Positions 42,897-55,880 are shown, numbered from the stretch's first letter. The stretch: DNA of 64,000 nt from Calamus simplicifolius (GCA_900491605.1 UESW01000099.1:1-64000); one strand, 5' to 3'. The notes: a model not told the origin generated them from the sequence alone. A program made the numbers and translations.

Positions 42897-45800
42897 CTAC
42901 AAAATTAAAGGGCATAGATCATCTATATGCCAAACCCAAGGCATAGGATGACGAGCTGCGACACCAACGACCCAATCAGCCGCAGTATTGGCTTCCCTAT
43001 ACACATGGTGGATCTGAGGCGCCGTAGAAGACCGGAGAGAGTCCCAGATAGCACAGAGCAGAGGATTGGTAGAGTGAAGATCCCCGTCCTGAAGAATCCA
43101 GCGAATAACCGTGAGAGAATCTCCCTCTATAATTCATCTGCTAGAGGCCAGATGACGAACGGCATAGCTAATACCAGCCCAAGCAGCCTGAAGCTCTACC
43201 ATAGGGACCGATATATCAAGGGAACCATGGCCACCCGCTGCAAGTAACTCACCCTCAGATCCTCTGATAACAAAACCGGAACCAGCACTACGGTCCGAGA
43301 CAGAACCATCAAAGTTCACTTTGACATAACCCGGGAGTGGGGGTTTCCAAGAAACATAGACCGTAGAACGGTGCGCTGCCGAAGCAGCAGGGGAATCCCA
43401 GAGGCCGGGTTGGACCAAGTGAACAGAAGAAATAGAACGGCCATACTCATTGGCAAGGAGGCCAGCCGTTCTGAAAATCGCCATAGATGAGACAATCTCC
43501 TCCAAAAAATATCATCTGGTTTCTGGTAAGCCAAATATGATAAGCAAGATAGGCTGAAACAGCACCCTGAGATCTCGGACCGCTCGGAACAGCAAATCGA
43601 ATGGTGCGCAGAAAAGAAAGCCGGATGGAGCCCACATCAGACAACCATGGGGTAAACTGTATCCGCTGCCAGATCCTCCTCGCACGAGAACAGCTGAAGA
43701 TGACGTGATCGATCGACTCATCTTCAAGCCCACAGATTGGGCAGAGAGGCGAAATGGAGAGGCCTCGGCCAGCCAATAAAGAACAAGTAGGAAGGCGATC
43801 CCACTTCAGCTTCCATAAAAAGAGCCAAATCCTGGGGTGAATGGGCAAGCGCCAAATCCAAGCAACATCATCCAATCCTGAAATCCGAGTGCGGAAGCAG
43901 TCAACCAGATCCCTGGCAGGAGCACGGGAGAGGCAAGATCGCCGCCAAAGTCTGGTATCCGAGTCTGCAGAAGAAGCCAAGGGAATGGCGAAAATCCTTT
44001 GCGCCAACTCAGTCCCAAAAAGTCTGGATATAGTGGAAACATTCCAAGCATGACCATCCTGGCAGATCAAAGAAGACACTGGCATAGAGGGGTCAACATC
44101 AATACTAAGAAAGGTCGGCCATCGGGATAGAGGAGTGGCAGCAATCCAACTATCCTGAGTAACATTAACAGATCTTCCGTCTCCAATCATCCAGTGAATA
44201 TCAGTCAGAACAGAAGGGGCAGCCTGACAGATGGCCCGCCAGATCAAGGAACTCCCACGGGGAACACAGGAGATCGAATCAGGAGACCAGACACCATATC
44301 TACCTCTCATAAAAGAGCTCCAGAAGCAGTGAGGATCTAGAAGAAATCTAGAAGCATGCCTAGCGAACATAGCCTCCCGGCGAGTGAGCAAAGACTGAAT
44401 CCCCAGGCCACCCTCACGAATAGGCAGACAAACAATATCCCATGAGAGAAGATGAAGACCGTGGCCACCCTGTCTCGAGCCCCAGAGAAAATCCCTGAAC
44501 CGTCTCTCAATCCGGCGAAGATAGATAGCTGGAATCAGGGTGTTAGATAAAAGATAAATGGGGAGCGAGGTGAGGATGGACCGAATCAATGTAATCCGAC
44601 CCATCATAGAGAGGCTGGAAACCTGCCACTTACTCAACCGATCAGAAATCCGACGATCAAGAGCCCCGAAGTCCGACTGCCGGGGGCGACGCCCCGTAAT
44701 AGGGATCCCAAGATAGGACAGACGGTCGGAGAGGGAGGAAATCCCTAACAACTGGGAGATCGCAGTACGGCGACGAGGGGGGGTCAAGGGCTGAAACATA
44801 GAACAAATTTCTGAAGGTTGACCCGCTGACCGAAGGCTTGGCAATAAGCTTGAAGAATAGAAGATCAGACCGCAGCATTATGAGCAGTAGCAGGGCTAAG
44901 CAAAACGCAATCGTCTGCAAACAGAAGATGAGAAAGAGGAGGGCCCAGAGGCCCAGGCATGTAAGGCTGAATCAAAGACGCACCAATAGCCTGAGCAAGA
45001 GAGCGAGAGAGATCATCAGCACACAGAATAAACAGGAATGGAGAGAGAGGCAACCCTGATGAAGTCCCCCAGATGAAGGGAAAAACCCAGATGGGCTTCC
45101 ATTAATAAGAATGGAAAAGGAAGGCCCATGCACACATGCCATAACCCATTCAATAAAAAGATCAGCAAACCGAAACTCCCTAAGAGTCTGTCGAAGAAAA
45201 ATCCAACTGATCCTATCATAAGCTCTCTCCATATCCAGCTGAACAGCCATAAGAGCCCTACTACCTGACGCACGATGAAGGTCATGTATAAATTCCTGAG
45301 CAATGAGAGCATTATCTGTGATGCTACGACCCCGGATAAAAGCCCCCTGTTCCAGAGATATAAGACGGGGAATCACTCCCTGCAGCCGTGTAACCAATAG
45401 TCGAGCACAGACTTTGTATAGGGTGGTACACAGACTGATAGGCCGATAATGCTGGGGAAGCGAAGCCGTCGGTCGCTTAGGAATTAGAGAAATAAAAGTA
45501 CGCTGCTAGTCAGGAGGAAGAATTCTGGAGGAAAAGACCATCTGGATGGCCAACACCACTTCTGGTCCGACAATATCCCAATAATGGTGGAAGAAAAAGG
45601 GAGGGAAACCATCAGGGCCAGGGGACTTGTCAGGACCCAAAGTCCAGATAGCAGATCGAATCTCCTCCACCGAGACCTCCCTTGACAGTAGAGCATTATC
45701 ATCATCAGAAACACGGGCATCCAAGGAAACAGGGGAGATGGGAAAACCACTGGCAGACACCTCCGACCATCGGGACTGAAAGTAAAGGACAATCTGCTCC

Positions 45801-46978
45801 CGAATAGACTCATCATCCTCAACTATATTGCCATTCTCATCATTGATATACCGAATCCGATTGGCAGACCACCGAGCCACCGTAGCATGATGGAAGAACC
45901 TGGTGTTCCAGTCACCCTCCTGAAGCCACTAAATCCGGGACCGCTGACGCCAGTAAGTCTCCTGCTGACTAAGTAAGGACTGGTGCAACGACAAGCTCCT
46001 CCGGAGAGTCTGGAGATCAAGTTCAGAGAGACCACCATCCATATCCTCCCTATCCTGAAGAGAAACAATGTTTTCTTCTACAGATTGAATACGCTGCATA
46101 AGATCCCCCACCTCTCTACTATTCCACCTAAAGAGCCTGCACTTCAGTAACTCGAGACGACGAGAGAGACGGTAGGTAGCACTCTCTCTAACCGGCATTC
46201 GCCAAACCTGACGGATAACAGCCCGGGCCGAAGGGTAAGAAGTCCAAAACTGCTCGAATCGGAAAGGCCTCCGAGGCCGAGAGGAAAGCTCCGTTGATAT
46301 AAGAAGAGGGCAATGGTCAGACGCGATCCGAGGTAAATGAGAAGTAGTAGCACCAGAAAAATTTTGCATCCAACCAGGGGAGGCTAAAGCTCGATCAAGG
46401 TGCTCCCACACCCGAGCAGTACCTTGGCGGTTATTACACCAGGTAAACTGAGAGCCAGAGAACCCCAAATCGACAACCCTAGCATTGGAAATAAAAGAGC
46501 GAAACTCACTAGAGTTTGGAGAATCGACAAATCAACGCCCCCCCACGCTTCTCCGAAGCATCAACGATACAGTTAAAATCCCCAGCAATGAGAGTGGGAA
46601 ATCCCTGGCGTAAAAGAGTGAGAATCTCGGACCATAAGTAGCGCCTCTCCCTATAATCCGTGCTAGCATAGATACCAAGAAGCAGCCATGGCGAAGAAAT
46701 TTCCTCAGAAATAACCAAGGCCACCTGCTGAAAGCATCCACTTGGATAGAAGGATCTCTCCAAAGAGCCAGAATGCCCCCAGACAAACCAGTGGATTCCA
46801 CAGCATAGGAAGACCAACATCGAGAAATCCGCCTTCGAAATCGCTGAAGACTAGATCCCGACAGGCGGGTTTCCAGTAAAACACATATATCAAACTGATG
46901 AATCTGCAATAACCGATCAAACGAGGAGCGAAAGGAAGGTTTCAGTGCTCCTCGGATGTTCCAAATCAGAATCTTCAT
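42897..46978 (-). pseudogene. LINE ORF2: endonuclease, reverse transcriptase, RNase H; broken
   Basis: The ATG at 46978 begins MKILIWNIRGALKPS, an apurinic-type endonuclease N-terminus, followed by AGDFNCIVD and IASDHCPLLIS. RT follows at about 45880-44700 with DKSPGPDGFP, GAFIRGRSITDNAL, QLDMERAYDRISW and the FADD catalytic box (HLLFADDCVLL, about 44935-44903). A zinc-binding RT-associated block (PICGLEDESIDHVIFSC) lies near 43740-43685. A ribonuclease H domain (VNFDGSVSDRSAGSGFVIRG) runs from about 43330 to the stop at 42897. Frame breaks occur near 46530, 45930, 45510, 45040, 44850 and 43480. It would nick and prime at the target and copy the LINE RNA. Confidence 0.88.
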
Positions 46979-47061
46979 AGAAAAAACAGATCAAGGGGTC
47001 TCGTGGGCCCCCCCTTGGCTCCAGCCAAATCCATATCAGTCTGATCTCCAGAAGCAAAATA

Positions 47062-48714
47062 CTAAACCATCAGACCCTCAACAGACGAAGGACAACCGGC
47101 CTGAGGGACCAGATCCGACTGCTGAGAGAGATCCATGGCGATCACATCAGCCTCAACCCGAATAGCCTTCTTTAGAGCGGAGACTATAACATCATGATCA
47201 TTGTTATCCCGAGGGGGATCAGATCCAGAGGGAGCAGCCAAAGACACAGAGTGAGCTTTCCCCAGGGTAGGCCCACGACTCTTGCCTTTAGCATCCTTGG
47301 TAATAACCCTAGGGCCAACAATCACAGCAGGCCGAGCCCGTTTAAGTGAAGCCGGATTGGCATCCCCTCGGGACTTAGGGCATCCAGTCCAGCGATCCGA
47401 ACCCAGAAGGCCAAAGGGATTTTCAGCCACATTCCCCGAGAGCATCATCTCCTTGGACTCAAAGGGGATCTCAGGCAGACCTCCAGAGGGCATGGCAGAA
47501 AAACTGAAGAGCTCCTCATGACTTGGGTTCTTCAAGGACTTAACAGCCTGAATGAGGGATTTTCTTGACCCTTAGGAGCCTTCTGAGGTAATTAAAGGAT
47601 CACAGGGGACTGAAGCTCTCCAGATGCCGGCAGAGTAGCAGCATTTGAAACCCCTTGCATAGCTACAGTAACCGGCACGAGGTCCTCTTCCCGGCACGGC
47701 CCCAACAGAGACTTAGGGAGGCCAGAGGAGGAGAAACTGACAGGATGAGAGGAAGAGGTAGGAGCTGCCCTCCTATGAGAGGTCTTGCGAGGAACTACCC
47801 AGCCCTCCTCCCCTGCCTCAATCACCGGAGTAACCTTCCCCGACGGCACCTCCGGACAGGAACGAAGGTTAGAGTCCACCACAGGGGGATGACGACGGGT
47901 CCGGAGAGCGGCCATCCAAGGACCAAAACGCGGAGCAGCAGAGGAAGAAGCAGAGTCCTTGGAGGAAGAACAGGGGCCAGAGAGGTGGATGGATCCACAG
48001 AAGGAGCAGATACCTTCAACATGCTCATAGACAAATTGTTGCTAGAAGGGACTGCCGCTCGCTCTGAACCGAGCTCCAGGACGAAGAGGATGGCTCAGAT
48101 CAACACAAACGCAGGCCCTAGCAAAGCCTCCCCGTCTCCTCTCCTTCGTAGACAAATCCATATTCACATAGCGTCCAGCCACAGACAGAATTGCTCGGAG
48201 AGAGTCTTCCGTCCAATACTCAATCGGCAAATTGGGAAGCCTAATCCAGAGTAGAGCATGATGCAGAGCATCATCCGCAGAGATGAAGCCCGGACGCCAC
48301 GGCTCAGCAGCAAGAGGCTGCCCATTGACCATCCATGGTTGTGACAGCACAGCATCACGAGCAGCCTGGAGCTCAAATTTGAGCAAGAAGGTACGAAAGG
48401 CCATACTGATTATCTCAATCCAACCTTCAATGCCGCCTCTGCGAAGCTCCTGGATAACGGCTTCAGAGGGAACCCATCGGAAGAGACTTCACAATCAGCC
48501 CAAATTGAGACCAATCCGAGATCTCCTGATCTATTGCCACCACAGGGAGCTGGATTACCTCATGAAACAGCTTCTTCAGGGCTCCAATTTCATTCGGTGA
48601 AGGCGACGAAGCCGACCAGACGAAGGAGCTCCTGCCCTGACGCCGGGAAGAAGCTGCAGAGGACTTCCGCCGATCACCGCCGGTCGAAGGAACGGGGATG
48701 TCGTCGGCCATCAT
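47062..48714 (-). pseudogene. LINE ORF1: RNA-binding protein with DUF4283-like domain and zinc knuckle, broken
   Basis: The ATG at 48714 opens MMADDIPVPSTGG. The segment 48404-48042 matches the DUF4283-type domain (FLLKFELQAARDAVLSQPWM, HALLWIRLPNLPIEYW), followed by a knuckle CSFCGSIHLSGPC near 48022-47984. The usual spacing is C-x2-C-x4-H-x4-C; here one residue is missing (x3 before His). A Ser/Pro-rich tail continues to the stop at 47062. Stops near 48455 and frameshifts near 47590 and 47910 break it. In plant LINEs ORF1 coats the RNA. Confidence 0.78.
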
Positions 48715-49121
48715 CCACTGAGAGATGATCGGAAATAATTGACAGCCACAGAAGATCGGAAAGAAAGAAGGACGAGCGTGAATCCTAAAGACCGAATTTC
48801 AACACAGAAACATTGCTTTAATAACGGGCGCATCAAAAACACGGTAGCAGAAAGAGCCAAAGCACTGTAGCAAAAAGTAGAGAAAATCGCCAGAGCAAAC
48901 ACGAGACAGGCTTTAGTCTTATTACGCTTGGGGGTCTACAATTCTATTGAGAAAAATGATCAAAGGCTTCATAGGTCATGCATTTCTAACGTTGTCCTAC
49001 CATTGTAGGTATTAGTGATGTAGCCAGAGTACCACATGTAGCTTGAGTACCACATGTCCCTTAGGGAGTTACCTATTAGTTATCAATGTAATTTAGCTCT
49101 ATTTTATGCCCTCGATTCTTA

Positions 49122-49505
49122 TACTATGTTTGGATGAAGATAAAAATAATAAATAAATAATTTTTTTTTAATATTTGAATGAGTGAAAAAAAATTAAGAA
49201 AAGAAAGTTGATAATTTATAATGATAATAATGCTCTTATTATAAATGATTAAAACATGCATCAATTTTTTTTGAAAGGATTAATATCAGAATGAAAAAAA
49301 AAATGAAAGAGCACCTTAAATTTTTTCTTCGAAATCTTTTTAACTTCGGAGAGAAAACTTTTAGGTTGAGCCCAACATTTTTTTCTCTTATTTTTTTCTC
49401 CTAGTTTTTTTTTCTTTCTATTTTTTTCTTCATCTAAACAAGATAAATTTTATTTTCTCCTTTAATTTTTTTTTTCTCTAGTTTTCTCTCCATCCAAACA
49501 CAGGG
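49122..49505. mobile_element. Tourist-like MITE candidate (384 bp)
   Basis: The left end TACTATGTTTGGATG and the right end CATCCAAACACAGGG are inverted repeats matching at 12 of 15 positions. They are flanked by TTA on both sides (49119-49121 and 49506-49508), the target duplication of PIF/Harbinger elements. The interior is AT-rich and non-coding with partial internal symmetry. Confidence 0.5.
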
Positions 49506-49938
49506 TTAAAGTCAAGGTGGCCTGATAGAATGAGGAAGCAAGCATGAGCAAGCATTGATTCTGCCCAAAGTGAATTGGTCTTAAAGTGGGCTTTTGAACC
49601 CTCTTCTATATTCTAGGCCTTGGGTCTATGAATTTTTCTCAATGATTGAGAAGAGAGCCTTCGCAAGCTTTTTCTCTCCTCTTGCAAGGAAAAGATTTTT
49701 TGAACCACCGTTCTTGCTCCATTTGTTATCTTAAAAAATATTGGTGTAGGAGGCATTAGTTGGCTGAGAGATTGGTTGGTAAGCAAACCCGAGAGGGTTG
49801 GTTGAGTGTCGATGAAGCATTTTCTATTTCATTGCTGCATTAAATTTGATAGTTATGCATCACTTTCTAGGTCCTTCCGTCGGACTCAGGTCCATGCATT
49901 CCTTCTTTATCTTGTGGGGATAGGACATTCATCACCAC

Positions 49939-50124
49939 AAATCTAGTCCAAAATTAATGTCTAATGGATAATGATTCTTCGTGTCTTAGAAGGGAAGAAA
50001 TAAATTTAGTCCGAAATTAATGGCTAAAGAGTATGGTTTTTTCTGGCTTAAAAGGGAAGATATAAATCTAGTCCGAATTTAATGGCTAACAGGGAACGGC
50101 TCTTCCATGCTTTGAAGGGAAGAT
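49939..50124. repeat. 62-bp tandem repeat, three copies
   Basis: AAATYTAGTCCRAAWTTAATG-type blocks begin at 49939, 50001 and 50063, each ending in a GAAGGGAAGA-like block. The exact 62-bp period and mild divergence show an old small tandem duplication. No function is evident. Confidence 0.85.
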
Positions 50125-50325
50125 GGAAGAAAGAGATAGAGGAGGGGGCCTACAAATTGTATAGTGCCTAAAGAAGCCTTCATCCATTTTCTTCCATCAT
50201 CCAAACTTATCTACAAATATAAATCTATCTTGTATTGCATGTAATCTATTCATTTTTGGCGATAATAGTAATCCAATTTTATGTCTTCTTCAATGTCGTG
50301 ATGGATTGCAAAAATGATAAGGTAC

Positions 50326-51109
50326 TGTTGACGCCAAATCACCTTCCTTGAACGCCGGAAAGACGGAGATCTTCCTTGCCGGATTCTGAAAGAGAAGTCC
50401 CCGGAGACTGGATGCTCCGGTGGGGATCCTCCGACGCTCAAGTCAGTCACTCGGGAACAGACAAGAGTTAGCTAGCATAAAGAAGCTAGAGTACTGAAGT
50501 TCAGGATACTTCCCTTGTCTTGAGTTCGAGCTTTTATACCTGTTCGAAAGTCTCATGTACGTTTCTAGAAGGTTGCTAATCTCGAGGTGCCACTTGCCTA
50601 GTAACGAACGGGAGGCAAGGTTGTCACAATCGGTATGGGCGTGTTAGAGGTGTCCGGCTCCGCCTGTCATCCGTCAAGTGCGGCGCCACGGACGACAAGC
50701 AGATCTGATCGTGACAAGTGCATGTCATTACGAGGCAGGGCCACGTGCTATTGTAGTAGGTGGCGGAGTACGTAGGGCACATGGGGCGCGTGGAACACGT
50801 GAAGCATGTGACCATAGTGGGCGATCAGTGGGCCCCACGGACATATCAGATGGCTCGAGGCCGAGGCGGACGCTCGAGGCCGAGGCCGATGCAGAAGCTT
50901 GAGGCCGAGGCCCAGGTGGAAGCTCGAGGCCGAGGGGAACCTCGGACCTCCGATGAGGGCCTCGGAGGCTGAGGGGGTCTCGGGGCCGAGGCGGATGCTC
51001 GGAGGCCGAGGGGGCCTCGAGGCTGAGGGGGCCTCGAGGTCAAAGGTTGGGCTCTGACAGTTTACCATTATCCAACGTTTACTTTGACGACCTTGGATTA
51101 GCCACATCA
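50326..51109 (-). repeat. 3' LTR of Tat element B (784 bp)
   Basis: On the minus strand it starts TGATGTGGCTAATCC at 51109 and ends GGCGTCAACA at 50326, abutting the GGTAC duplication. The GAGGCCGAGG minisatellite (about 50850-51030) is shorter than in the 5' LTR. A minus-strand TATA box lies at about 50531-50540. Confidence 0.92.
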
Positions 51110-51129
51110 GATGCCCCCTCGCCCCTGAG
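51110..51129 (-). other. Polypurine tract of Tat element B
   Basis: The minus strand reads CTCAGGGGCGAGGGGGCATC directly before the 3' LTR, the same tract as in element A. Confidence 0.85.
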
Positions 51130-51671
51130 ATGAGGCGGCCTACCCTGGCGAAGCGAAAGGGGTGTCACCTCTCAAGTGGCTGATCCCCGTCCGCTGCCAA
51201 CCGTCCTCGGACACGTGTCTTTGGGTGTTACGATGGCTTGACGCGGGCGATCTGGGGATGTGAAGCGGCAGTCGCGGTTGTCCGTCCGATTCGCAGGGAT
51301 CGTTCCCGAGGCGGGGCTGTCCTCTCAAAACTCACGGAAAGTGGCCGCCATCATTGCCATCATGATGATGATGTCAGCGGCATCCCATCATTGGCCGAAG
51401 GCAGATCGTCTCATGCGCCGGGCGCTTGCCGAGGCGGCCCAGCCTATTGTGAGAGTCCGCATGACATGATAGGTAAGGCGAGACAATTTGAAATATGATA
51501 AAACCCGAGCGAGGGCCGAATCTCACCACTTTGCTCCCACAATCGTCGTCTTCCTCTGAACCCCTGTCCTTCGACCTTCTCTACAACCCGAGAACTAGAC
51601 CCGCCATCTTCTTCCCAAGGTCAGCCTCTTATCCCTTCCAGGCCTTTCTTTTCATCCCTTAAACCTTCACA

Positions 51672-53860
51672 ATGAGTTTTCCTTCCTGGCCCTCGTCGGT
51701 TGATCCCGAGGACCACGTTTCCCCTTCAAGGCTTCATGCCTCTTCCTCTCCTCCTCCTTCGTGGTCCTCCAATCCAGAGGACCGCCTTCCTCAGACCCAA
51801 CGGCAGGTTGTTGGCAGGGCTCCCGCAAGGGGACGCCTGGCAGTGATCGGTCGGGCCCCAGCGAGGAGGCATCAGGCGGCGGCCAGCACCTCTTCGAGAG
51901 CGAGGGCGGAATCCCCGACAGGGACCGCCTCCACTGTGACAGACCAAGACTTGGCAAATATCGGGCCAGTTACCAGGTACCCGAGATGTCGGGCCCTTCC
52001 TTCCGACCCCCGACGATAGGGTAGTCTCCTCCCGATCCCGGTAGAGTGGCTGTTTATGAAATATCCCTTAAGTTAGGTCTTCGTCTACCCTTTCATCCTT
52101 TTTTCATCAACCTTTTAGATTATTACTCCTTAACTCCTACTCAGCTGGTCCTGAACTCCCTTCGGACCGTTTGTGCCTTTCTTGTCCTTTGCCACCACCT
52201 CCAAATCACCCCCCGACTCTCCCTCTTCTGCTGTTTTTACAACCTCGACAGCAGGGGGGTTGGTGGCTGTTCCAGCCCCAACCCAGTCGCGTCCTCAAAT
52301 TACTTCTCCCCTCCTCGGTCAAGGGTTGGAAATCCCGCTTTTTTTGTCGACCTTGATCAAGTCATGCCCGGGTGGGGGATCCTGACCTCCGATCCAATAT
52401 GAACTCTACCATTCGCCAGCGATAAGGAAGCATTGGGGCAGCTGTTGACCGCCGACGTCCCTCGGTATAACTTGCTTCTGACAGAGGACAACCTCCGGCT
52501 GGCGGCTCACCACCCAAAGCGGTGAGTAGAAGACGTCCCATACTTAGCTAGATTGCCACCTCTTTTCTTCCTTTTCTTTCTCTTTTTTTTTTTTTTTTTT
52601 ATTACTAACTCTGAACGACGTTGTGCAGTAATGAAGCCCCCGACCGCCAAGCTCAAGAGGGCGGCGGCCAAGAGGATGAGGGCCTCGGGGGGCCTGAGAG
52701 AAGGGCAGCAGGCGCCAGCCCCTAAGCGTTTGACAGTGCGGATTCCTCAGCCGCCTGAGCAGCGAGAGCCTCCAGTCGCTCCGAAGGTGGATTTGATGGT
52801 CGACACCCCGCTGAGGAGGTGGTGGCCAAGGGGGCAACGACGGAGGAGCCCCAAGTGCCTGCCGAGCCAGCCCCGGCCGAGGCAGAGAGGAGTTGGGGGG
52901 CAGGGCTATCAGTGGCAGCAAGTCCGCCCTGAGCAGATGCTAGTGAACAGCCCTCCACATGCCGAGTCTGAGACTGCTGAGGCCGCGGGGGAAGTGGAGT
53001 CAGGCCAAAGCCACCTCGGGATTCCATTCTGAATGACGGGCATTGGGTGGAGCAGCTCGTCTCACAGATCATCATGCCCGAGGTCCAGGAGGAACTTAGC
53101 CATTTGAAAGCGGCTACATTCTTCCGAGAGTCTTATGCGGCCCTTGCCAAAGTAGTAATCCCGCGGCCCTCTACCCTCTCGAACCTTTGTTGGTGCACTA
53201 ACATGTGGCTTGAATGCAGCTAGCGAACACCCTGGCGGCCATGAGGGATGTCATCAATGGGGGAAAGACCCTCATCCGGCAAGCTCAGTAGGAGGCTGAG
53301 GTGGCTCAGGCTCGAGCCGAGGCGACAAAAGAGGCCCTGGAATCAGCTAGGGCCGAGCGAGCCAATGAAATAAGGGCAGCCGAGAGCCGAGCGAAAACCG
53401 AGGCCAACCGACTTCGAGCGGCACTCAGCCAGCTCAAGGAGGCCGAGGGTGCCATCAAGGCCTGAAACCTTCACATCGCCGACTGAACTCGACCATCCAG
53501 GCGGCCGAAGATAAGGCCAGGCATGCCGAGGAGGAAGCGGAGCATGCCAAGGGGGCGGAGAAGATGGCAGCCTCGCGGGTCGCGGAGATGGAGGCTAGGA
53601 TCTCCGAGGTGGAGGCCAGGATCGCCGAGGTGGAGGCCGCTGCCGAGGCCAGGGCTGTTTAGGCCGTGGAGGAATTCAAGGCGTTGGAGCACTTCGCCGA
53701 TGAACTAGTCGAGGCCAATGTAGACTCCTATGTCCAAGGGTTCTACGATGCTAGAGAGAAAGTGGCTCGGGTCTTGGACCTCCCACGCGCCCTGGAGATC
53801 GAGCCTGATCAAGAGTCCGAGGGGGCGGCTTCCGACGATGAGCCCGCGGCCAACCCTTGA
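51672..53860 (+). pseudogene. Antisense additional ORF of Tat element B (gypsy-type domain plus coiled coil)
   Basis: Opposite to gag-pol, it starts at ATG 51672 (MSFPSWPSSVDPEDHVSPSR). The gypsy-type transposon domain (PF04195-like) spans about 52060-52400 with FHPFFINLLDYYSLTPTQLV and WWLFQPQPSRVLKLLLPSS in two frames. An intron-like segment lies at 52522-52628 (GTGAGT...TGCAG). The second exon starts before MKPPTAKLKRAAAKRMRASG. An acceptor TGAATGCAG at 53219 precedes the coiled-coil exon, rich in Ala/Glu/Arg, ending at 53858-53860. Stops at about 53289, 53463 and 53485 break it. Layout equals that of element A. Function unknown. Confidence 0.75.
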
Positions 53861-54149
53861 TCTTATTGTTATTTTCCTTTGTTTTTGTACAAAGTCCAAC
53901 CCGTTTGGCATTTTGTAAACATTTTGACATCAATGAAATTGTTTTCGACCAACTGCATTGTGCCATTTTTGAACCTTTGGGTTGCTGATGTGGGACCCCT
54001 AGGGGCCTCGTCAGCACCGAGGGGTAGTTACAATTCAAGTATGAGCGACTTAGACTTAGCTATATAGGGCCGGATCTCTGGAAAAGCCAAGGAAGACTGC
54101 TTCTGAGGGCCAGTGAAATGTCAGTCTTGGAACGTCGAGGGAGACTCGG

Positions 54150-55880
54150 GCCTCTGGGGACCGATGGAACATCGGCCTTGGAGCATCGAGGGAGACTCGG
54201 GCTTTTTAAATCCGATGGTACATCGGGTCTTCAGTGCCAATGGTACATTGGTCTTTTTGTTGAGAGCCGATGGTACATCGGTCTTGAGGTGCCGAGCTGG
54301 CCTCGGGCTTTTTGAATTCGATGGTACATCGGGTCTTCAGTGCCAATGGTACATTGGGCTTTTTATTGAGAGCAGATGGTACATCGATCTGCCAGTGGTA
54401 CACTGGGCTTTCCATGCTGAGTTAGCCTCGTGCTTTTGGGAGCTGATGGTACATCGATCTTCAGTGCCGATGGTATATCGGTCTTGAGGTGCCGAGCTGG
54501 CCTCGGGCTTTTTGAATCCAATGGTACATCGGGTCTTCAGTGCCAATGGTACATCGGTCTTTTTGTTGAGAGCCGATGGTACATCGATCTTGAGGTACCG
54601 AGCTGGTCTCGAGCTTTTTGAATCCGATGGTACATGGGTCTTCAGTGCCAATAGTACATGGGTTTTTGTTGAGAGCCGATGGTACATCGGTCTGCCATAG
54701 TACACTGGGCTTTCCGTGCTGAGCTAGCCTCGGGCTTTGGGAGCCGGTGGTATACGGTCTTCAGTGCCGATGGTACATCGGTCTTGAAGTGCTGAGCTGG
54801 CCTCGAGCTTTTTGAATCTGATGGTACATCGGGTCTTCAGTGCCAATGGTACATTGGGCTTTTTGTTGAGAGCCGATGGTACATCGGTCTGCCAGTGGTA
54901 CACTAGGCTTTCCATGTCGAGATGGCCTTGGGCTTTTGGGAGCCAATGGTACACTAGTCTTCGGTGCCGATGGTACATCGGTCTGCCAGTGGTACACTGA
55001 GCTTTCTGTGCCGAGTTGGCCTCGAGCTTTTGGGAGCCGGTGGTACACCGATCTTCGGTGCCGATGGTACATCGGTCTTGAGGTGCCGAGCTGGCCTCGG
55101 GCTTTTTGAATCCGATGGTGCGTCGGGTCTTCAGTGCCAATAGTACATTGAGCTTTTTGTTGAGAGCCGATGGTACATCGGTCTGCCAGTGGTACACTGG
55201 GCTTTCTATGCCGAGCTGGCCTCGGGCTTTTGGGAGCCGGTGGTACACCGGTCTTCAGTGCCAATGGTACATCGATCTTGAGGTGCCGAGCTAGCCTTGG
55301 ACCTTTTGAATCCAATGGTACATCGGGTCTTTAGTATCAATGGTACATTGGGCTTTTTGTTGAGAGCCGATGGTACATCGGTCTGCAGTGGTACACTGGG
55401 CTTTCCGTGCTGAGCTGGCCTCGGGCTTTTTGAATCCGATGGTACATCGGGTCTTCAGTGCCAATGGTACATTGGACTTTTTGTTGAGAGCCGATGGTAC
55501 ATCATTCTGCCAGTGGTACACTGGGCTTTCCGTGCCGAGCTGGCCTTGAGCTTTTGGGAGCCGGTGGTACACCAGTCTTCGGTGCCGATAGTACACGTTC
55601 TTAAGGTGCCGAGCTGGCCTCGGGCTTTTTGAATCCGATGGTCCATCGGGTCTTCAGTGCCAATGGTACATTGGGCTTTTTATTGAGAGCCGATGGTACA
55701 TCGATCTGTCAGTGGTACATTGAGCTTTTCGTACCGAGCTGGCCTCAGGCTTTTGGGAGCCGTTGGTACATCGGTCTTCGATGCCGATGGTACATCGGTC
55801 TTGAAGTGCCGAGCTGGCCTTGGGCTTTTTGAATCCGATGGTACATCGGGTCTTCAGTGCCAATGGTACATTGGTCTTTT
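54150..55880. repeat. Tandem array after pol of Tat element B (about 195-bp higher-order units)
   Basis: Repeats of CCGATGGTACATCGG-type blocks alternate with GAGCTGGCCTCGGGCTTTT. The landmark GGGCTTTTTGAATCC recurs at mostly 190-205 bp spacing (with 105, 143 and 294 bp exceptions), so units combine several 30-75 bp subunits. The subunit is the reverse complement of that in element A, and carries the same CGATG/CATCG inverted repeat. Open frames here are repeat artefacts. Confidence 0.88.

Larger units (their letters stand above)
42819..48790 (-). mobile_element. Near full-length plant L1-type LINE (about 6 kb, inactive)
   Basis: On the minus strand: ORF1 (48714-47062), ORF2 (46978-42897) with endonuclease, RT, zinc-binding domain and RNase H, a short 3' UTR and a poly(A) tail seen as 15 T at 42819-42833. 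This is the usual architecture of plant L1 elements with a C-terminal RNase H. The 5' edge is not precisely defined. I could not find a convincing target duplication. Frameshifts in both ORFs make it inactive. Confidence 0.88.
48791..50320. other. Intergenic DNA between LINE and Tat element B
   Basis: Non-coding, partly AT-rich. It contains a Tourist-like MITE candidate (49122-49505) and a three-copy 62-bp tandem repeat (49939-50124). No gene is recognised. Confidence 0.5.
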
